DNA from: Marmoricola sp.
GTDB lineage: Bacteria > Actinomycetota > Actinomycetes > Propionibacteriales > Nocardioidaceae
Direction of reading: 5' to 3'
Assembly: GCF_025965215.1 (NCBI RefSeq)
Contig: NZ_JAOPXI010000062.1
Coordinates: 1 to 51,238 of the forward strand
Length of the DNA stretch: 51,238 nucleotides
In this document: positions 1 through 8,140 of the stretch, piece by piece
Layout: each line of letters begins with the position of its first letter
Numbering within the stretch: position 1 is the stretch's first letter
The notes under the pieces: model-generated
Databases searched by the model: none
Told to the model about the DNA's origin: nothing
The model's input: only the letters and a program-made list of their open reading frames with translations
Translations under genes and position numbers: made by a program

Positions 1-1590
1 AAGACGTTCCTGACCCAGATGGAACAGGTCCTCGGAACCTGTCTCGACCGCGGAATCCGGGTCGTCGCCAACGCTGGCGGACTGAACCCTGCCGGCCTCG
101 CGACCGAGATCGGCGACCTGGCGCAGCGCCTGGGGCTCGCTCCCAACATTGCCTACATCCACGGTGACGACCTCGCCGAACAGATCCCCGAACTGGTTGC
201 CGACGGCCACCTGCTCGCCAACCTTGACACCGGACAGTCCCTGGCGGACGCGGGCGCGAAGCCGGTGACTGCGAATGCGTACCTCGGCGCCTGGGGAATC
301 GTCGAGGCTCTCGACGCAGACGCGGACATCGTGATCTGCCCCCGGGTGACCGATGCATCGCTGGTCGTCGGGCCCGCCGCCTGGTGGCACGGCTGGACTC
401 CGTCCGACCACGACGCCGTCGCGGGTGCCGTTGCTGCCGGTCACGTCATCGAGTGCGGCCCGCAGGCCACCGGTGGAAACTACGCGTACCTCGCCGAGGT
501 GACGGACCGCCGTGCGCCTGGCTACCCGATCGCCGAGGTTGCCCACGACGGCAGCACGGTGATCACCAAGCACGAGGGCACTGGTGGCCTGGTCTCACCC
601 GGCACGGTGACCGCACAGCTGCTCTACGAGATCGACTCCCCCGCGTACGCGAACCCCGACGTGGTGGCCCACTTCGACTCGATCCGACTCAGCCAGGAGG
701 GCCCGGACCGCGTCCTCATGGCAGGCGCCACCGGCAGTCCCCCGACCCTCGACCTCAAGGTCGCGGTGAACTTCCTTGGCGGATACCGCAACACCATGAC
801 CCTGGTGCTGACCGGCCTCGACATCGAGGAGAAGGCCAGCTGGGCCCGGGCTCAACTGTTCGACATCCTCGGCGGCGAAGAGTCGTTCGAGCAGGTCGAC
901 GTACGCCTGCTCCGGTTCGACCAGCCGGACGCACCGACGAACGAACAGGCCGCGGCTCACCTGAGGGTCACCGTCATGGACCCTGACGCCAGCAAGGTCG
1001 GGCGGCGGTTCTCGAACGCGACGATGGAGCTCGCTCTAGGCGGGTACGCAGGCTTCCACACGACCACGCCCCCGACCGCCGAGAGCGCGTACGGCGTGTA
1101 CTGGCCGACCTTGGTGCCCGCCGAGACAGTGACGCACCGGGTAGTCCTCCCGGACGGTACCGAGCACGTCGTACCGTCAGCATCCGGCGTGGCCACGACC
1201 ACCGTGGTCACGGAGCCCCCTCCTGCTCCGGACCATCTCCTGACCGGCCCGACGAGTCGCGTACCACTCGGAACGATCTGCGCCACCCGATCAGGTGACA
1301 AGGGCGGCAACGCGAACGTGGGCGTCTGGACCCGCGACGAGCAGTCCTTCCTGTGGTTGTGGAGCTACCTCACCCCGGACCGCGTGCGCGAGCTGCTGCC
1401 CGAAGCGAACGACCTCGCCATCCGCCGCTGGCCGCTGCCCAACCTGAATGCACTCAACCTGGTCGTCGTCGGACTCCTCGGCACCGGCGTCGCCGGGTCC
1501 CCACGGCCGGACCCCCAGGCCAAGGGCCTCGGCGAGTACCTGCGTTCCCGACACGTCGACATCCCCCGTGCACTGCTCGACCCGAGGTAA
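1..1590 (+). CDS. AtuA-like (DUF1446) acyl-CoA metabolism protein, 5' truncated
   Basis: The reading frame is open from base 1, so the true start lies upstream and about 529 codons are visible. The N-terminal part has the AtuA-type core, including VVANAGGLNPAGLA near the start and a conserved CPRVTDASLVVGPAAWW segment around residue 117. The last ~100 residues, from about residue 425 (ICATRSGDKGGNANVGVW), form the small ferredoxin-fold domain often fused to AtuA in actinobacteria. AtuA proteins are named from acyclic terpene utilisation, but their reaction is not established; in actinobacteria they usually sit with acyl-CoA enzymes. It is followed 11 bp later by a crotonase gene and then an acyl-CoA dehydrogenase, so it is probably part of a catabolic operon. 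Family assignment is fairly sure; function is unknown. Confidence 0.85.
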   Translation, partial: KTFLTQMEQVLGTCLDRGIRVVANAGGLNPAGLATEIGDLAQRLGLAPNIAYIHGDDLAEQIPELVADGHLLANLDTGQSLADAGAKPVTANAYLGAWGIVEALDADADIVICPRVTDASLVVGPAAWWHGWTPSDHDAVAGAVAAGHVIECGPQATGGNYAYLAEVTDRRAPGYPIAEVAHDGSTVITKHEGTGGLVSPGTVTAQLLYEIDSPAYANPDVVAHFDSIRLSQEGPDRVLMAGATGSPPTLDLKVAVNFLGGYRNTMTLVLTGLDIEEKASWARAQLFDILGGEESFEQVDVRLLRFDQPDAPTNEQAAAHLRVTVMDPDASKVGRRFSNATMELALGGYAGFHTTTPPTAESAYGVYWPTLVPAETVTHRVVLPDGTEHVVPSASGVATTTVVTEPPPAPDHLLTGPTSRVPLGTICATRSGDKGGNANVGVWTRDEQSFLWLWSYLTPDRVRELLPEANDLAIRRWPLPNLNALNLVVVGLLGTGVAGSPRPDPQAKGLGEYLRSRHVDIPRALLDPR

Positions 1591-1601
1591 AGGCGAACGA
1601 C

Positions 1602-2369
1602 ATGGACACTGCGATCGAAGTCACCAACGACGGACCGGTCCGCACCCTGACCCTGTCCGGCTTGCATCGCCTCAACTCGCTGGCTGCCTCGACCGCCGAC
1701 TCGCTGCACGACGAGATCGTGGCAGCAGAGCGAGATCACAAGGTGCATGCCGTCGTCCTCACCGGGGCAGGTGAGAACTTCTCTGCGGGCGGCGATGCCG
1801 ACGGAGTGCTGAACGTCGTCGCTGAGACCGACGACGACGCACCGATCAGGTTCATGCGCTCCTACCAGCGGGCAGCAACGGCGGTCTGGAACAGTCCCCT
1901 CCCGATCGTCGCCGCCGTCTCCGGGATCGCCTACGGCGGTGCGTTCAATCTCGCGATGGCATGCGACTTCGTCGTGGCATCGCGCAACACCCGCTTCTGC
2001 CAGGTGTTCCTGCGGCGCGGCGTGGTGCCGGACTTCGGAGGTGCCTATGTCCTGCCCCGGCTCGTCGGTCTGCGTCGGGCCAAGGAACTGATGCTCCTGG
2101 CCGATGAGATCGACGCTGCAACTGCCCTGGAGATGGGGTTGATCAACAGCGTCACCGATACGCCGTCCGAGGCGTTGGAGCACGCCACCAGCCTGGCGCA
2201 CCGCCTCTCCGCCCAGTCGCGCATGGCCGTGGGCATGACCAAGAAGCTCCTGCACTCGAGCGCAGGTGGAACCCTGCAGTCCTCCCTCGAGATGGAAGCG
2301 CTGAGCCAGGCCTCGGTCCTGGCGTCCTCCGAGGCGCAGCAGGCGTTCGAGCGCTTCCGGGACCACTGA
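1602..2369 (+). CDS. enoyl-CoA hydratase/isomerase family protein
   Basis: This 255-residue crotonase-fold protein should act on an acyl-CoA thioester in the cytoplasm. The oxyanion-hole segments are GAGENFSAGGDADGV (residues 56-70) and GIAYGGAFNLAMACDF (108-123). The two glutamates of classical enoyl-CoA hydratases are replaced by Asn116 and Phe136, while Asp144 in VVPDFGG sits where isomerase-type members carry an acid. An isomerase or other crotonase reaction is therefore more likely than simple hydration. The ATG at 1602 is chosen because it starts the conserved fold and follows the AtuA stop by 11 bp; the frame remains open further upstream but overlaps AtuA. The acyl-CoA dehydrogenase begins 10 bp after its stop. 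Confidence 0.88.
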   Translation: MDTAIEVTNDGPVRTLTLSGLHRLNSLAASTADSLHDEIVAAERDHKVHAVVLTGAGENFSAGGDADGVLNVVAETDDDAPIRFMRSYQRAATAVWNSPLPIVAAVSGIAYGGAFNLAMACDFVVASRNTRFCQVFLRRGVVPDFGGAYVLPRLVGLRRAKELMLLADEIDAATALEMGLINSVTDTPSEALEHATSLAHRLSAQSRMAVGMTKKLLHSSAGGTLQSSLEMEALSQASVLASSEAQQAFERFRDH

Positions 2370-2379
2370 GAGACGCGGC

Positions 2380-3516
2380 ATGGATTTCACGCCCTCCTCA
2401 GAGCACACCGACCTTCGTCACGCGGTAGCGGCGATCACGGCTAAATTCGGCAACTCCTACTACACCTCCCACGCCGAAGAACGCGAGTTCACCAGCGAGC
2501 TCTGGACGGCGCTCGGGGACCAGGGCTTCATCGGCGTCAACCTGCCCGAGAGCCACGGCGGCGGCGGAGCCGGTCTTGCCGAGCTGGCGATCGTCACCGA
2601 GGAGACTGCGGCTCAGGGTTGCCCGCTGCTGTTGCTGCTCGTCTCGAGCGCCATCTCGGGAGAGGTTCTGACGCGCTACGGGTCCGCGGATCAACAGGCC
2701 CGCTGGCTGCCCGGACTGGCCGACGGCAGCGAACGGATGGTCTTTGCGATCACCGAGCCGGACGCCGGCACGAACACCCAGGAGATCACGACACACGCCA
2801 CGCGGGACGGCAACGACTTCATCCTGCGCGGGCAGAAGCACTACATCTCCGGGATCGATGTCGCCGGCCACATCCTCGTGGTCGCAAGGACGAGCGAGAC
2901 CGGTCTGTCCCTGTTCGTCGTCGACAGCGACGCCCCCGGACTCGAGCTGCACGTGATCCCGGTGTCCGTCGAGATCCCCGAACGCCAGTACACGGTGTTC
3001 TTCGACGACGTGCGGGTACCGGCCGACAGGCTCATCGGCACCGAGGGTGACGGATTCCGTCAGGTGTTCCACGGCCTCAACCCGGAGCGGGTGACCGGCG
3101 CGGCCCTCTGCGTCGGCATCGGCCGCTACGCGCTGGACAAGGCTGCCGAGTACGCACGCACCCGGTCCGTCTGGGGGCAGCCGATCGGCACCCATCAAGG
3201 CGTGTCGCATGCCCTCGCCAAGGCCCGGATCGAGGTCGAGCTCGCCGCGCTCATGACGGCCAAGGCCGCCTTTCTCCACGACCAGGGCCTTCCGGCCGGC
3301 GAAGCCGCCAACATGGCGAAGTACGCTGCCGCCGAGGCTGCGCTTGCCGCAGTCGATGCCGCGATCCAGACCCACGGCGGACACGGGGTGTCGCGCGACG
3401 TCGGGCTCATCCCTCTCTGGGGCCTTGCTCGCCTCCTGCGGATCGCCCCGGTCAGCCGGGAGATGATCCTCAACCACGTCGCCCAGCACACCCTCGACCT
3501 ACCCCGGTCCTACTGA
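2380..3516 (+). CDS. acyl-CoA dehydrogenase family protein
   Basis: This is a 378-residue FAD enzyme of the acyl-CoA dehydrogenase fold, expected to introduce an alpha,beta double bond into an acyl-CoA and pass electrons to ETF. Visible family marks are the FAITEPDAGTNTQ flavin/substrate segment (about residues 123-135), GQKHYISG, the YARTRSVWGQPIG helix, and THGGHGVSRD near the C-terminus. The end reads RLLRIAPVSREMILNHVAQ, a variant common in actinobacterial FadE-like proteins in place of the usual YEGT-type ending, so the catalytic base cannot be assigned by simple motif. It lies in the same forward run as the crotonase (10 bp upstream) and the F420 enzyme (18 bp downstream), suggesting one transcript and a beta-oxidation-like step. 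Confidence 0.92.
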   Translation: MDFTPSSEHTDLRHAVAAITAKFGNSYYTSHAEEREFTSELWTALGDQGFIGVNLPESHGGGGAGLAELAIVTEETAAQGCPLLLLLVSSAISGEVLTRYGSADQQARWLPGLADGSERMVFAITEPDAGTNTQEITTHATRDGNDFILRGQKHYISGIDVAGHILVVARTSETGLSLFVVDSDAPGLELHVIPVSVEIPERQYTVFFDDVRVPADRLIGTEGDGFRQVFHGLNPERVTGAALCVGIGRYALDKAAEYARTRSVWGQPIGTHQGVSHALAKARIEVELAALMTAKAAFLHDQGLPAGEAANMAKYAAAEAALAAVDAAIQTHGGHGVSRDVGLIPLWGLARLLRIAPVSREMILNHVAQHTLDLPRSY

Positions 3517-3534
3517 GCCACGACAAGGGCAACC

Positions 3535-4569
3535 ATGCTGATCGACGGCAACATCGGCGGATCGATCGACGGCACCGCGGGCGGCGATCTGGCAGCGCTG
3601 GAGGACCAGATCGCGAGCGCGGAACGCACCGGTTTCGACGGCGTCTGGACCACCGAGGTGGGACGAGACCCCTTCCTTCCGCTGGCGCTCGCCGCGCGCC
3701 AGTCGCCCTCCCTGACGCTCGGCACCGCGATCGCCGTCGCGTTCGCTCGCAACCCGATGACCATCGCTGCGACCGCCAACGACCTGCAGGCACTCAGCTC
3801 GGGACGCTTCGTCCTGGGCCTGGGTTCACAGGTGAAGGCACACATCACGCGCCGGTTCGGGATGCCCTGGTCGGAACCGACCGAACGGATGACCGAGTTC
3901 ATCGAGGCCGTCCGGGCGATCTGGACCTGTTGGCAGGACGGGAGCGACCTCTCGTTCGAAGGGCGTTTCTACCAGCACACGTTGATGACTCCGATGTTCC
4001 GACCCGCTGCTCATCCGTGGGGCGCACCACCGATCGTGCTAGCCGCGGTCGGCCCACGCATGAACGCTGTCGCCGGCAGAACCGCGGACGGGGTGATCGT
4101 GCACAGCTTCATGACCGAACGCCACCTGCGCGGCGTCACCCTGCCGCAGATCTTCGCGGGGCTGAAGGACGCGCCGCGCGATCGGGCCGACTTCACCGTG
4201 TGTCTGCCTGGTCTGGTTGCCACGGGAGCAGATGATGGCGAGCTCGGGAAAGCGATCGAGGCGGTGCGGTCCCAGATCGCCTTCTACGGAGCGACTCCGG
4301 CGTACCGCTCCGTCTTGGATCTGCACGGCTGGGGAGACCTGCACGAGGAGCTCCACCGGCTTTCGGTCGCGAAACGATGGGGCGAGATGACGGCTCTGGT
4401 CGATGACGACGTGCTCAACGAGTTCGCCGCTGTCGGGTCACCCGACGACGTCGGTGCCACCGTGCGCAAGCGCTACGCCGACATCGTCGACCGGTTCACC
4501 CTGTATGCGCCGTACCCGATGTCAGAGGCGGTTCGGAACGCTGTCGTGGCAGCGTTGAGGGAGAGCTGA
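3535..4569 (+). CDS. LLM class F420-dependent oxidoreductase (TIGR03617-like)
   Basis: This 344-residue luciferase-like monooxygenase-fold protein is expected to use coenzyme F420 for a hydride transfer. The TIM-barrel family marks are TGFDGVWTTEVGRDPFLPLALAA near residue 32, LTLGTAIAVAFARNP near 62, and LSSGRFVLGLGSQV near 89. The Gln-Val-Lys-Ala-His following this and the overall length match the TIGR03617-type subfamily. The start at 3535 has an AAGGG ribosome-binding site six bases upstream. The 3' end overlaps the convergent TetR-type gene by 74 bp. The substrate is unknown; context suggests oxidation or reduction of an acyl-CoA-linked or alicyclic intermediate. Confidence 0.88.
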   Translation: MLIDGNIGGSIDGTAGGDLAALEDQIASAERTGFDGVWTTEVGRDPFLPLALAARQSPSLTLGTAIAVAFARNPMTIAATANDLQALSSGRFVLGLGSQVKAHITRRFGMPWSEPTERMTEFIEAVRAIWTCWQDGSDLSFEGRFYQHTLMTPMFRPAAHPWGAPPIVLAAVGPRMNAVAGRTADGVIVHSFMTERHLRGVTLPQIFAGLKDAPRDRADFTVCLPGLVATGADDGELGKAIEAVRSQIAFYGATPAYRSVLDLHGWGDLHEELHRLSVAKRWGEMTALVDDDVLNEFAAVGSPDDVGATVRKRYADIVDRFTLYAPYPMSEAVRNAVVAALRES

Positions 4570-5758
4570 GGTCGACAGCCAGGATCCGTTGGGCGACCAG
4601 GCGCAGGTCTTCGCCCAGTCCGTGCCGACGCATCAAGTCAGCAGTACGGACAGCGTCGTTGACCACCGTCAAGGCCGCGTGCACGACGAACCGTGCCGTG
4701 ACCTCTGCCAGTTCGGGGCGGGCTCCCGTGAGCAACCGAACCCATTCTTCGACGTAGTCGTGCTGCGACCGACGGACACTGTGCCTCTGGTCGTCGGGAA
4801 GGTTGGTCACCTCGGACACCAGGATCCCGACCAGGTCGTGGTGCACCAGCGCGAAGTCGATGTAGGCGTCCAGCGCGTTGGAGAGACCCTCCGCCGGAGT
4901 GCGGGCCGACGCCAAGGCACGGGTCAGGCCGAGTTGAAGTGGCTCGGACGCACGAGCAATCGTGGCCGCGAGAAGTTCGGCCTTGCTGTCGAAGTACTTG
5001 TAGATCCCAGCGTTGGTCATACCGACGGCGGCTCCGATGTCATCCATGCTCACCGCCTGGTACCCACGGATGTAGAACAACCGTGTCGTCGCGGCGAGGA
5101 TCGACTCCCGTCGCGAGCTCGGGGCTAGACCGGTCGCCCCTGCCGGCGTTGCGCCGGAGGCGGGCACGTGTGCGGGAAGTGTGGTGGTGCACACCGCGAA
5201 CGCCATCCGGTTCAGCAGGTCGACGATGCCGTCGCGCGACAGCTCGGTGCGGTGGTACGACGGGCTGGTGAGCACCGCGAGGGCACACCACGACAGCAGT
5301 GCTGCGTCTCCGGGTCCGAGCTCAGGTCGCACGACGTCGAGGTTCGCCTGGAACTCGTTCACGAATCCGAAGAACCGCTCGCGCATCCGTCCCCGCCGCG
5401 CGTCGTCGAGATGACGGGCCTCCCGGTTCCAGAGCACCCCGAGATGGCGCCGCTGACCAGCAGTGGCTGCCAGACCGTCGATCAGGGTTGCCAGGTCAGT
5501 CGGTGATTCCTGGTCGACGAGATCCAGGGCGTGGTCGAACGCATCGATCAGCGCCTCGGCCAGCATGTCCTGCTTGCTCGCGAAGTGACGGTAGAGCGCC
5601 CCGGCTGTGATCCCCACGCTGCTTGCGATCTCGCCCGTGCCGACGTTGTGGTACCCCCGCCGGTAGAACAGGTCACCAGCGGCGTTCACGATCTGTGCCT
5701 TGCGATCCCGCGGCCTGCGGGCGCGCCCGACGGGTTCGGACCGGGCCTCCTGGACCAT
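4496..5758 (-). CDS. fused double TetR/AcrR transcriptional regulator
   Basis: The 420-residue protein carries two complete TetR modules in one chain. The first helix-turn-helix is at about residues 20-66 (IASSVGITAGALYRHFASKQ) and the second at about 213-262 (IGAAVGMTNAGIYKYFDSK), each followed by a helical ligand-binding-like region. A single-module TetR protein is about 200 residues, so this is a tandem fusion. The ATG at 5758 is preferred because AAGGGGAG lies seven bases upstream; a GTG at 5785 would add nine residues without a clear ribosome-binding site. It is divergent from the nitronate-monooxygenase-like gene and overlaps the upstream oxidoreductase gene tail to tail. It probably represses its own promoter and the neighbouring catabolic genes, perhaps in response to an acyl-CoA. 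Confidence 0.9.
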   Translation of the reverse strand: MVQEARSEPVGRARRPRDRKAQIVNAAGDLFYRRGYHNVGTGEIASSVGITAGALYRHFASKQDMLAEALIDAFDHALDLVDQESPTDLATLIDGLAATAGQRRHLGVLWNREARHLDDARRGRMRERFFGFVNEFQANLDVVRPELGPGDAALLSWCALAVLTSPSYHRTELSRDGIVDLLNRMAFAVCTTTLPAHVPASGATPAGATGLAPSSRRESILAATTRLFYIRGYQAVSMDDIGAAVGMTNAGIYKYFDSKAELLAATIARASEPLQLGLTRALASARTPAEGLSNALDAYIDFALVHHDLVGILVSEVTNLPDDQRHSVRRSQHDYVEEWVRLLTGARPELAEVTARFVVHAALTVVNDAVRTADLMRRHGLGEDLRLVAQRILAVDLSSPSTLPRQRSEPPLTSGTAHTG

Positions 5759-5810
5759 GGGCTCCCCTTGCGCAGCTGTGCTCACCTGTTGTTCACGGTG
5801 GTTACTCGTG

Positions 5811-5824
5811 ATTTACTTACTCAG
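5811..5824 (+). promoter_or_regulatory. candidate operator repeat 1 of the double-TetR regulator
   Basis: The sequence ATTTACTTACTCAG lies 52 bp upstream of the regulator start. It recurs with 12 of 14 matches at 5876-5889. A TetR protein with two DNA-binding domains could use such paired boxes, but binding is inferred only from position and repetition. Confidence 0.4.
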
Positions 5825-5875
5825 CAGATCACTCCACCAGAATGCTACCTGACGCGCTCACTACTCACCTTCGCT

Positions 5876-5889
5876 ATTTACTTGCTGAG
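5876..5889 (+). promoter_or_regulatory. candidate operator repeat 2 of the double-TetR regulator
   Basis: The sequence ATTTACTTGCTGAG repeats the box at 5811-5824 in direct orientation, 65 bp away and 26 bp before the start codon of the nitronate-monooxygenase-like gene. A third, inverted core (AAGTAAAT) occurs at 6841-6848, immediately after that gene. Confidence 0.4.
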
Positions 5890-5915
5890 GCGCCGAGACC
5901 GACCGAGAGGCTCCC

Positions 5916-6842
5916 ATGACGATCGATGAATCTCTCGCGTCCCGGCTTTCGCTACCCCTGATCGCCGCACCGATGACCGGAGTGTCAGGACCGGATCTGA
6001 TGATCGCCACCTGCCGCAACGGGGTGATCGGCTCCTTCCCGACGCACAACGCGACCTCGGTCACCGAGCTCGACGACTGGCTGGACCGGATCGGCCGCGA
6101 ACTATCTGCCGTGGGTGGCAACGTGCCCGTGGCGCCGATCGCGCCGAACCTCGTCGTGCACCCGAGCAATGCCCGCCTCGACGCGGACCTCGATCGCCTG
6201 ATCGCCCACGGTGTCGAGCTGGTGATCACGAGCGTCGGTTCGCCGGCGCCGGTCGTGCCCCGACTCCAGGCATCGGGGTGCCGCGTCCTCGCCGACGTGG
6301 CGACCTTGCGGCAGGCCGAGAAGGCCATCGCCGCTGGTGTCGACGGCCTGGTCCTGCTCTCCGCCGGAGCGGGCGGCCAGACAGGGCAGGCCAATCCCTT
6401 CGCCTTCGTTCGCGCTGTGCGCGAGATCTTTGCCGGAACGATCGTGCTCGCTGGGGGGATCGCTGACGGTGTGGCGCTGTACGCCGCCCAGGTGCTGGGG
6501 GCAGACCTCGCCTACATGGGCACACCCTTCATCGCCACTGCCGAGAGTCTGGCGTCGTCCGACTACCGCGATGCCCTCGTCGAGGCGACGATGGACGACG
6601 TCCGACTCAGCGACGAGGTCGGCGGCCTGCCTGCCAGTCTGCTGGCCGGCTGGCTTGACGCCCGGGCGTTGACCAACAGCCCTGTCAACGCGGGCGACTT
6701 CCAGCAGGACCGCCTCGTTGCCGACCCGTCGGTGTGGAGCGCAGGGCACGGCGTGACGTTGGTCAGGGACGTCCCGACCGTGGATGCTCTGGTCGAACGG
6801 GTCCGTGAACAGTACGACTCGGCGCGATCCCATCTCCGTTAA
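5916..6842 (+). CDS. nitronate monooxygenase-like flavoprotein (NPD family)
   Basis: This 308-residue TIM-barrel protein belongs to the 2-nitropropane dioxygenase/nitronate monooxygenase family, which binds FMN. Visible motifs are LIAAPMTGVSGPDL near residue 15, the phosphate-binding LAGGIADG (178-185) and GADLAYMGTPFIAT (195-208). The motif that normally reads GxGGH, with the catalytic histidine, reads GAGGQTG at 151-157, so the histidine is replaced by Gln155. The real reaction may therefore not be nitronate oxidation; some relatives act as trans-2-enoyl-ACP reductases or have unknown roles. The ATG has GAGAGG six bases upstream. It is divergent from the double TetR regulator and probably controlled by it. 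Confidence 0.85.
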   Translation: MTIDESLASRLSLPLIAAPMTGVSGPDLMIATCRNGVIGSFPTHNATSVTELDDWLDRIGRELSAVGGNVPVAPIAPNLVVHPSNARLDADLDRLIAHGVELVITSVGSPAPVVPRLQASGCRVLADVATLRQAEKAIAAGVDGLVLLSAGAGGQTGQANPFAFVRAVREIFAGTIVLAGGIADGVALYAAQVLGADLAYMGTPFIATAESLASSDYRDALVEATMDDVRLSDEVGGLPASLLAGWLDARALTNSPVNAGDFQQDRLVADPSVWSAGHGVTLVRDVPTVDALVERVREQYDSARSHLR

Positions 6843-6936
6843 GTAAATCGCCAATAACTTATCGAGACGTGCCAGTACATCGTCGAACTGTCCGCATTTG
6901 TGCGCTTTGCCGCGTGAAAGTATGTCGAATTGTGTT

Positions 6937-6947
6937 GACACTGTGTC
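6937..6947 (+). promoter_or_regulatory. short inverted repeat in promoter region of first GAF-LuxR gene
   Basis: GACAC-T-GTGTC overlaps a TTGACA -35-like hexamer (6935-6940). No convincing -10 element is seen at the right distance. This 128-bp gap between 6843 and 6970 is AT-richer than the flanking genes and is probably the promoter of the two LuxR-type genes. Confidence 0.3.
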
Positions 6948-6970
6948 GGCCGTCACGCAACATGTAAATT

Positions 6971-8140
6971 GTGGGTAAACAAGAGGTGCGAGACACTGCA
7001 CGCGCGGCGGGACCTGGGACCATTCCAGTTCAACGGACCGTCGCCGCAGCCGAATGGCAGGCCGACGTGGCTGAGCGGCAGCAGCGGCTGGCCCGGACCT
7101 TGCGGTCGTTCGCCGAGTCCGCCCCGAGCGACGACCCGATCCGCGCTCTGACCGAGGTTGCTGACCGTTGGGAGTCCTCCGCGGTCAGCACCGCGGACGT
7201 TGCTGACCTCATCGCCGACATGGAGGCCGCGCGCGCCGAACTCGTCCGCAAGCCCGGGTCGCGGCCGCTGCTCGCCTCGCGTCGTGTGAGTGCCGCGCTG
7301 GACCGGATCCGCACCGGGAGCACCTACCAGGACGTGGTGCGAGCTGCACCCGCCGAACTCTGCTGGGCAGGCGACTTCGACCGGGTCCTGCTGTCACGGG
7401 TCGAAGGCTCGACCTGGCGGCCCGAGGCCTGGCATGCAGCTGGCGAGCAGCTCAGCGCTCAGACGATGGCCTTCGGCGTGTTCGTCAACGGGGCCGAGAT
7501 CGCCCTGGGGAGCGGGATGATCGAGGCGGAGGTGATCCGTCGACGCAAGACCGTGCTCGTCGGGAGTGCCTCGGAGGAATCGCGAACACTGCCTGCCCTG
7601 GTCGACGTCGCCGGATGCACGTCGTACGTCGTGGCCCCGATCGTTGCAGCCGACCAGGTCGTCGGCCTGATCCATGCAGATGCCCAGCCGTCGGGTCGTG
7701 TGCTGGACGAATGCGATCGCGTGACGCTTCGGTCGTTCGCCGACGGACTCGGCCTGGTGCTCGAACGGCTGGCGCTCCTGGACACCATCGGCACCCGGCG
7801 GGATCAGATCAGTGCGGCACTCGCGGCGGCCGAGAGAGCAGTTGAGGAGCTCTCGACAGCTCCGGTCAACCTCGAGGTCACGTCCACGCACGCCGACACC
7901 GCTGCGTCCTCGTCCCAGGCAGTCCCGCTCGACAGGCTGCTGACCGCGCGCGAGCGCGAGGTGTTCGCCGTCCTGGTCAGCGGAGCGACCAACGCCCAGA
8001 TCGCGGACCGCCTCACGGTGTCCGAGACGACGGTCAAGTCGCACGTGAAGCACATCCTGCGCAAGATGCGTGCTGCGAACCGTGCCGAAGCCATCGCGCG
8101 CTACCTCACAATGTCGGCCAACCAGATCAGGGGGTCGTGA
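6971..8140 (+). CDS. GAF domain LuxR-type transcriptional regulator 1
   Basis: The protein has up to 389 residues. An N-terminal helical segment leads into a GAF-like sensor domain at roughly residues 110-270, with SYVVAPIVAADQVVGLIHAD as the core strand pair. A LuxR/FixJ helix-turn-helix lies at about 323-377, with LTAREREVFAVLVSGATNAQ and SETTVKSHVKHILRK. The start is uncertain: GTG 6971 has no ribosome-binding site, and GTG codons at 6986 and 7067 are alternatives. It overlaps the next gene by one base, so the two are co-translated. The ligand is unknown. Its place next to catabolic genes suggests an activator of the downstream oxidoreductase. Confidence 0.85.
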   Translation: MGKQEVRDTARAAGPGTIPVQRTVAAAEWQADVAERQQRLARTLRSFAESAPSDDPIRALTEVADRWESSAVSTADVADLIADMEAARAELVRKPGSRPLLASRRVSAALDRIRTGSTYQDVVRAAPAELCWAGDFDRVLLSRVEGSTWRPEAWHAAGEQLSAQTMAFGVFVNGAEIALGSGMIEAEVIRRRKTVLVGSASEESRTLPALVDVAGCTSYVVAPIVAADQVVGLIHADAQPSGRVLDECDRVTLRSFADGLGLVLERLALLDTIGTRRDQISAALAAAERAVEELSTAPVNLEVTSTHADTAASSSQAVPLDRLLTAREREVFAVLVSGATNAQIADRLTVSETTVKSHVKHILRKMRAANRAEAIARYLTMSANQIRGS

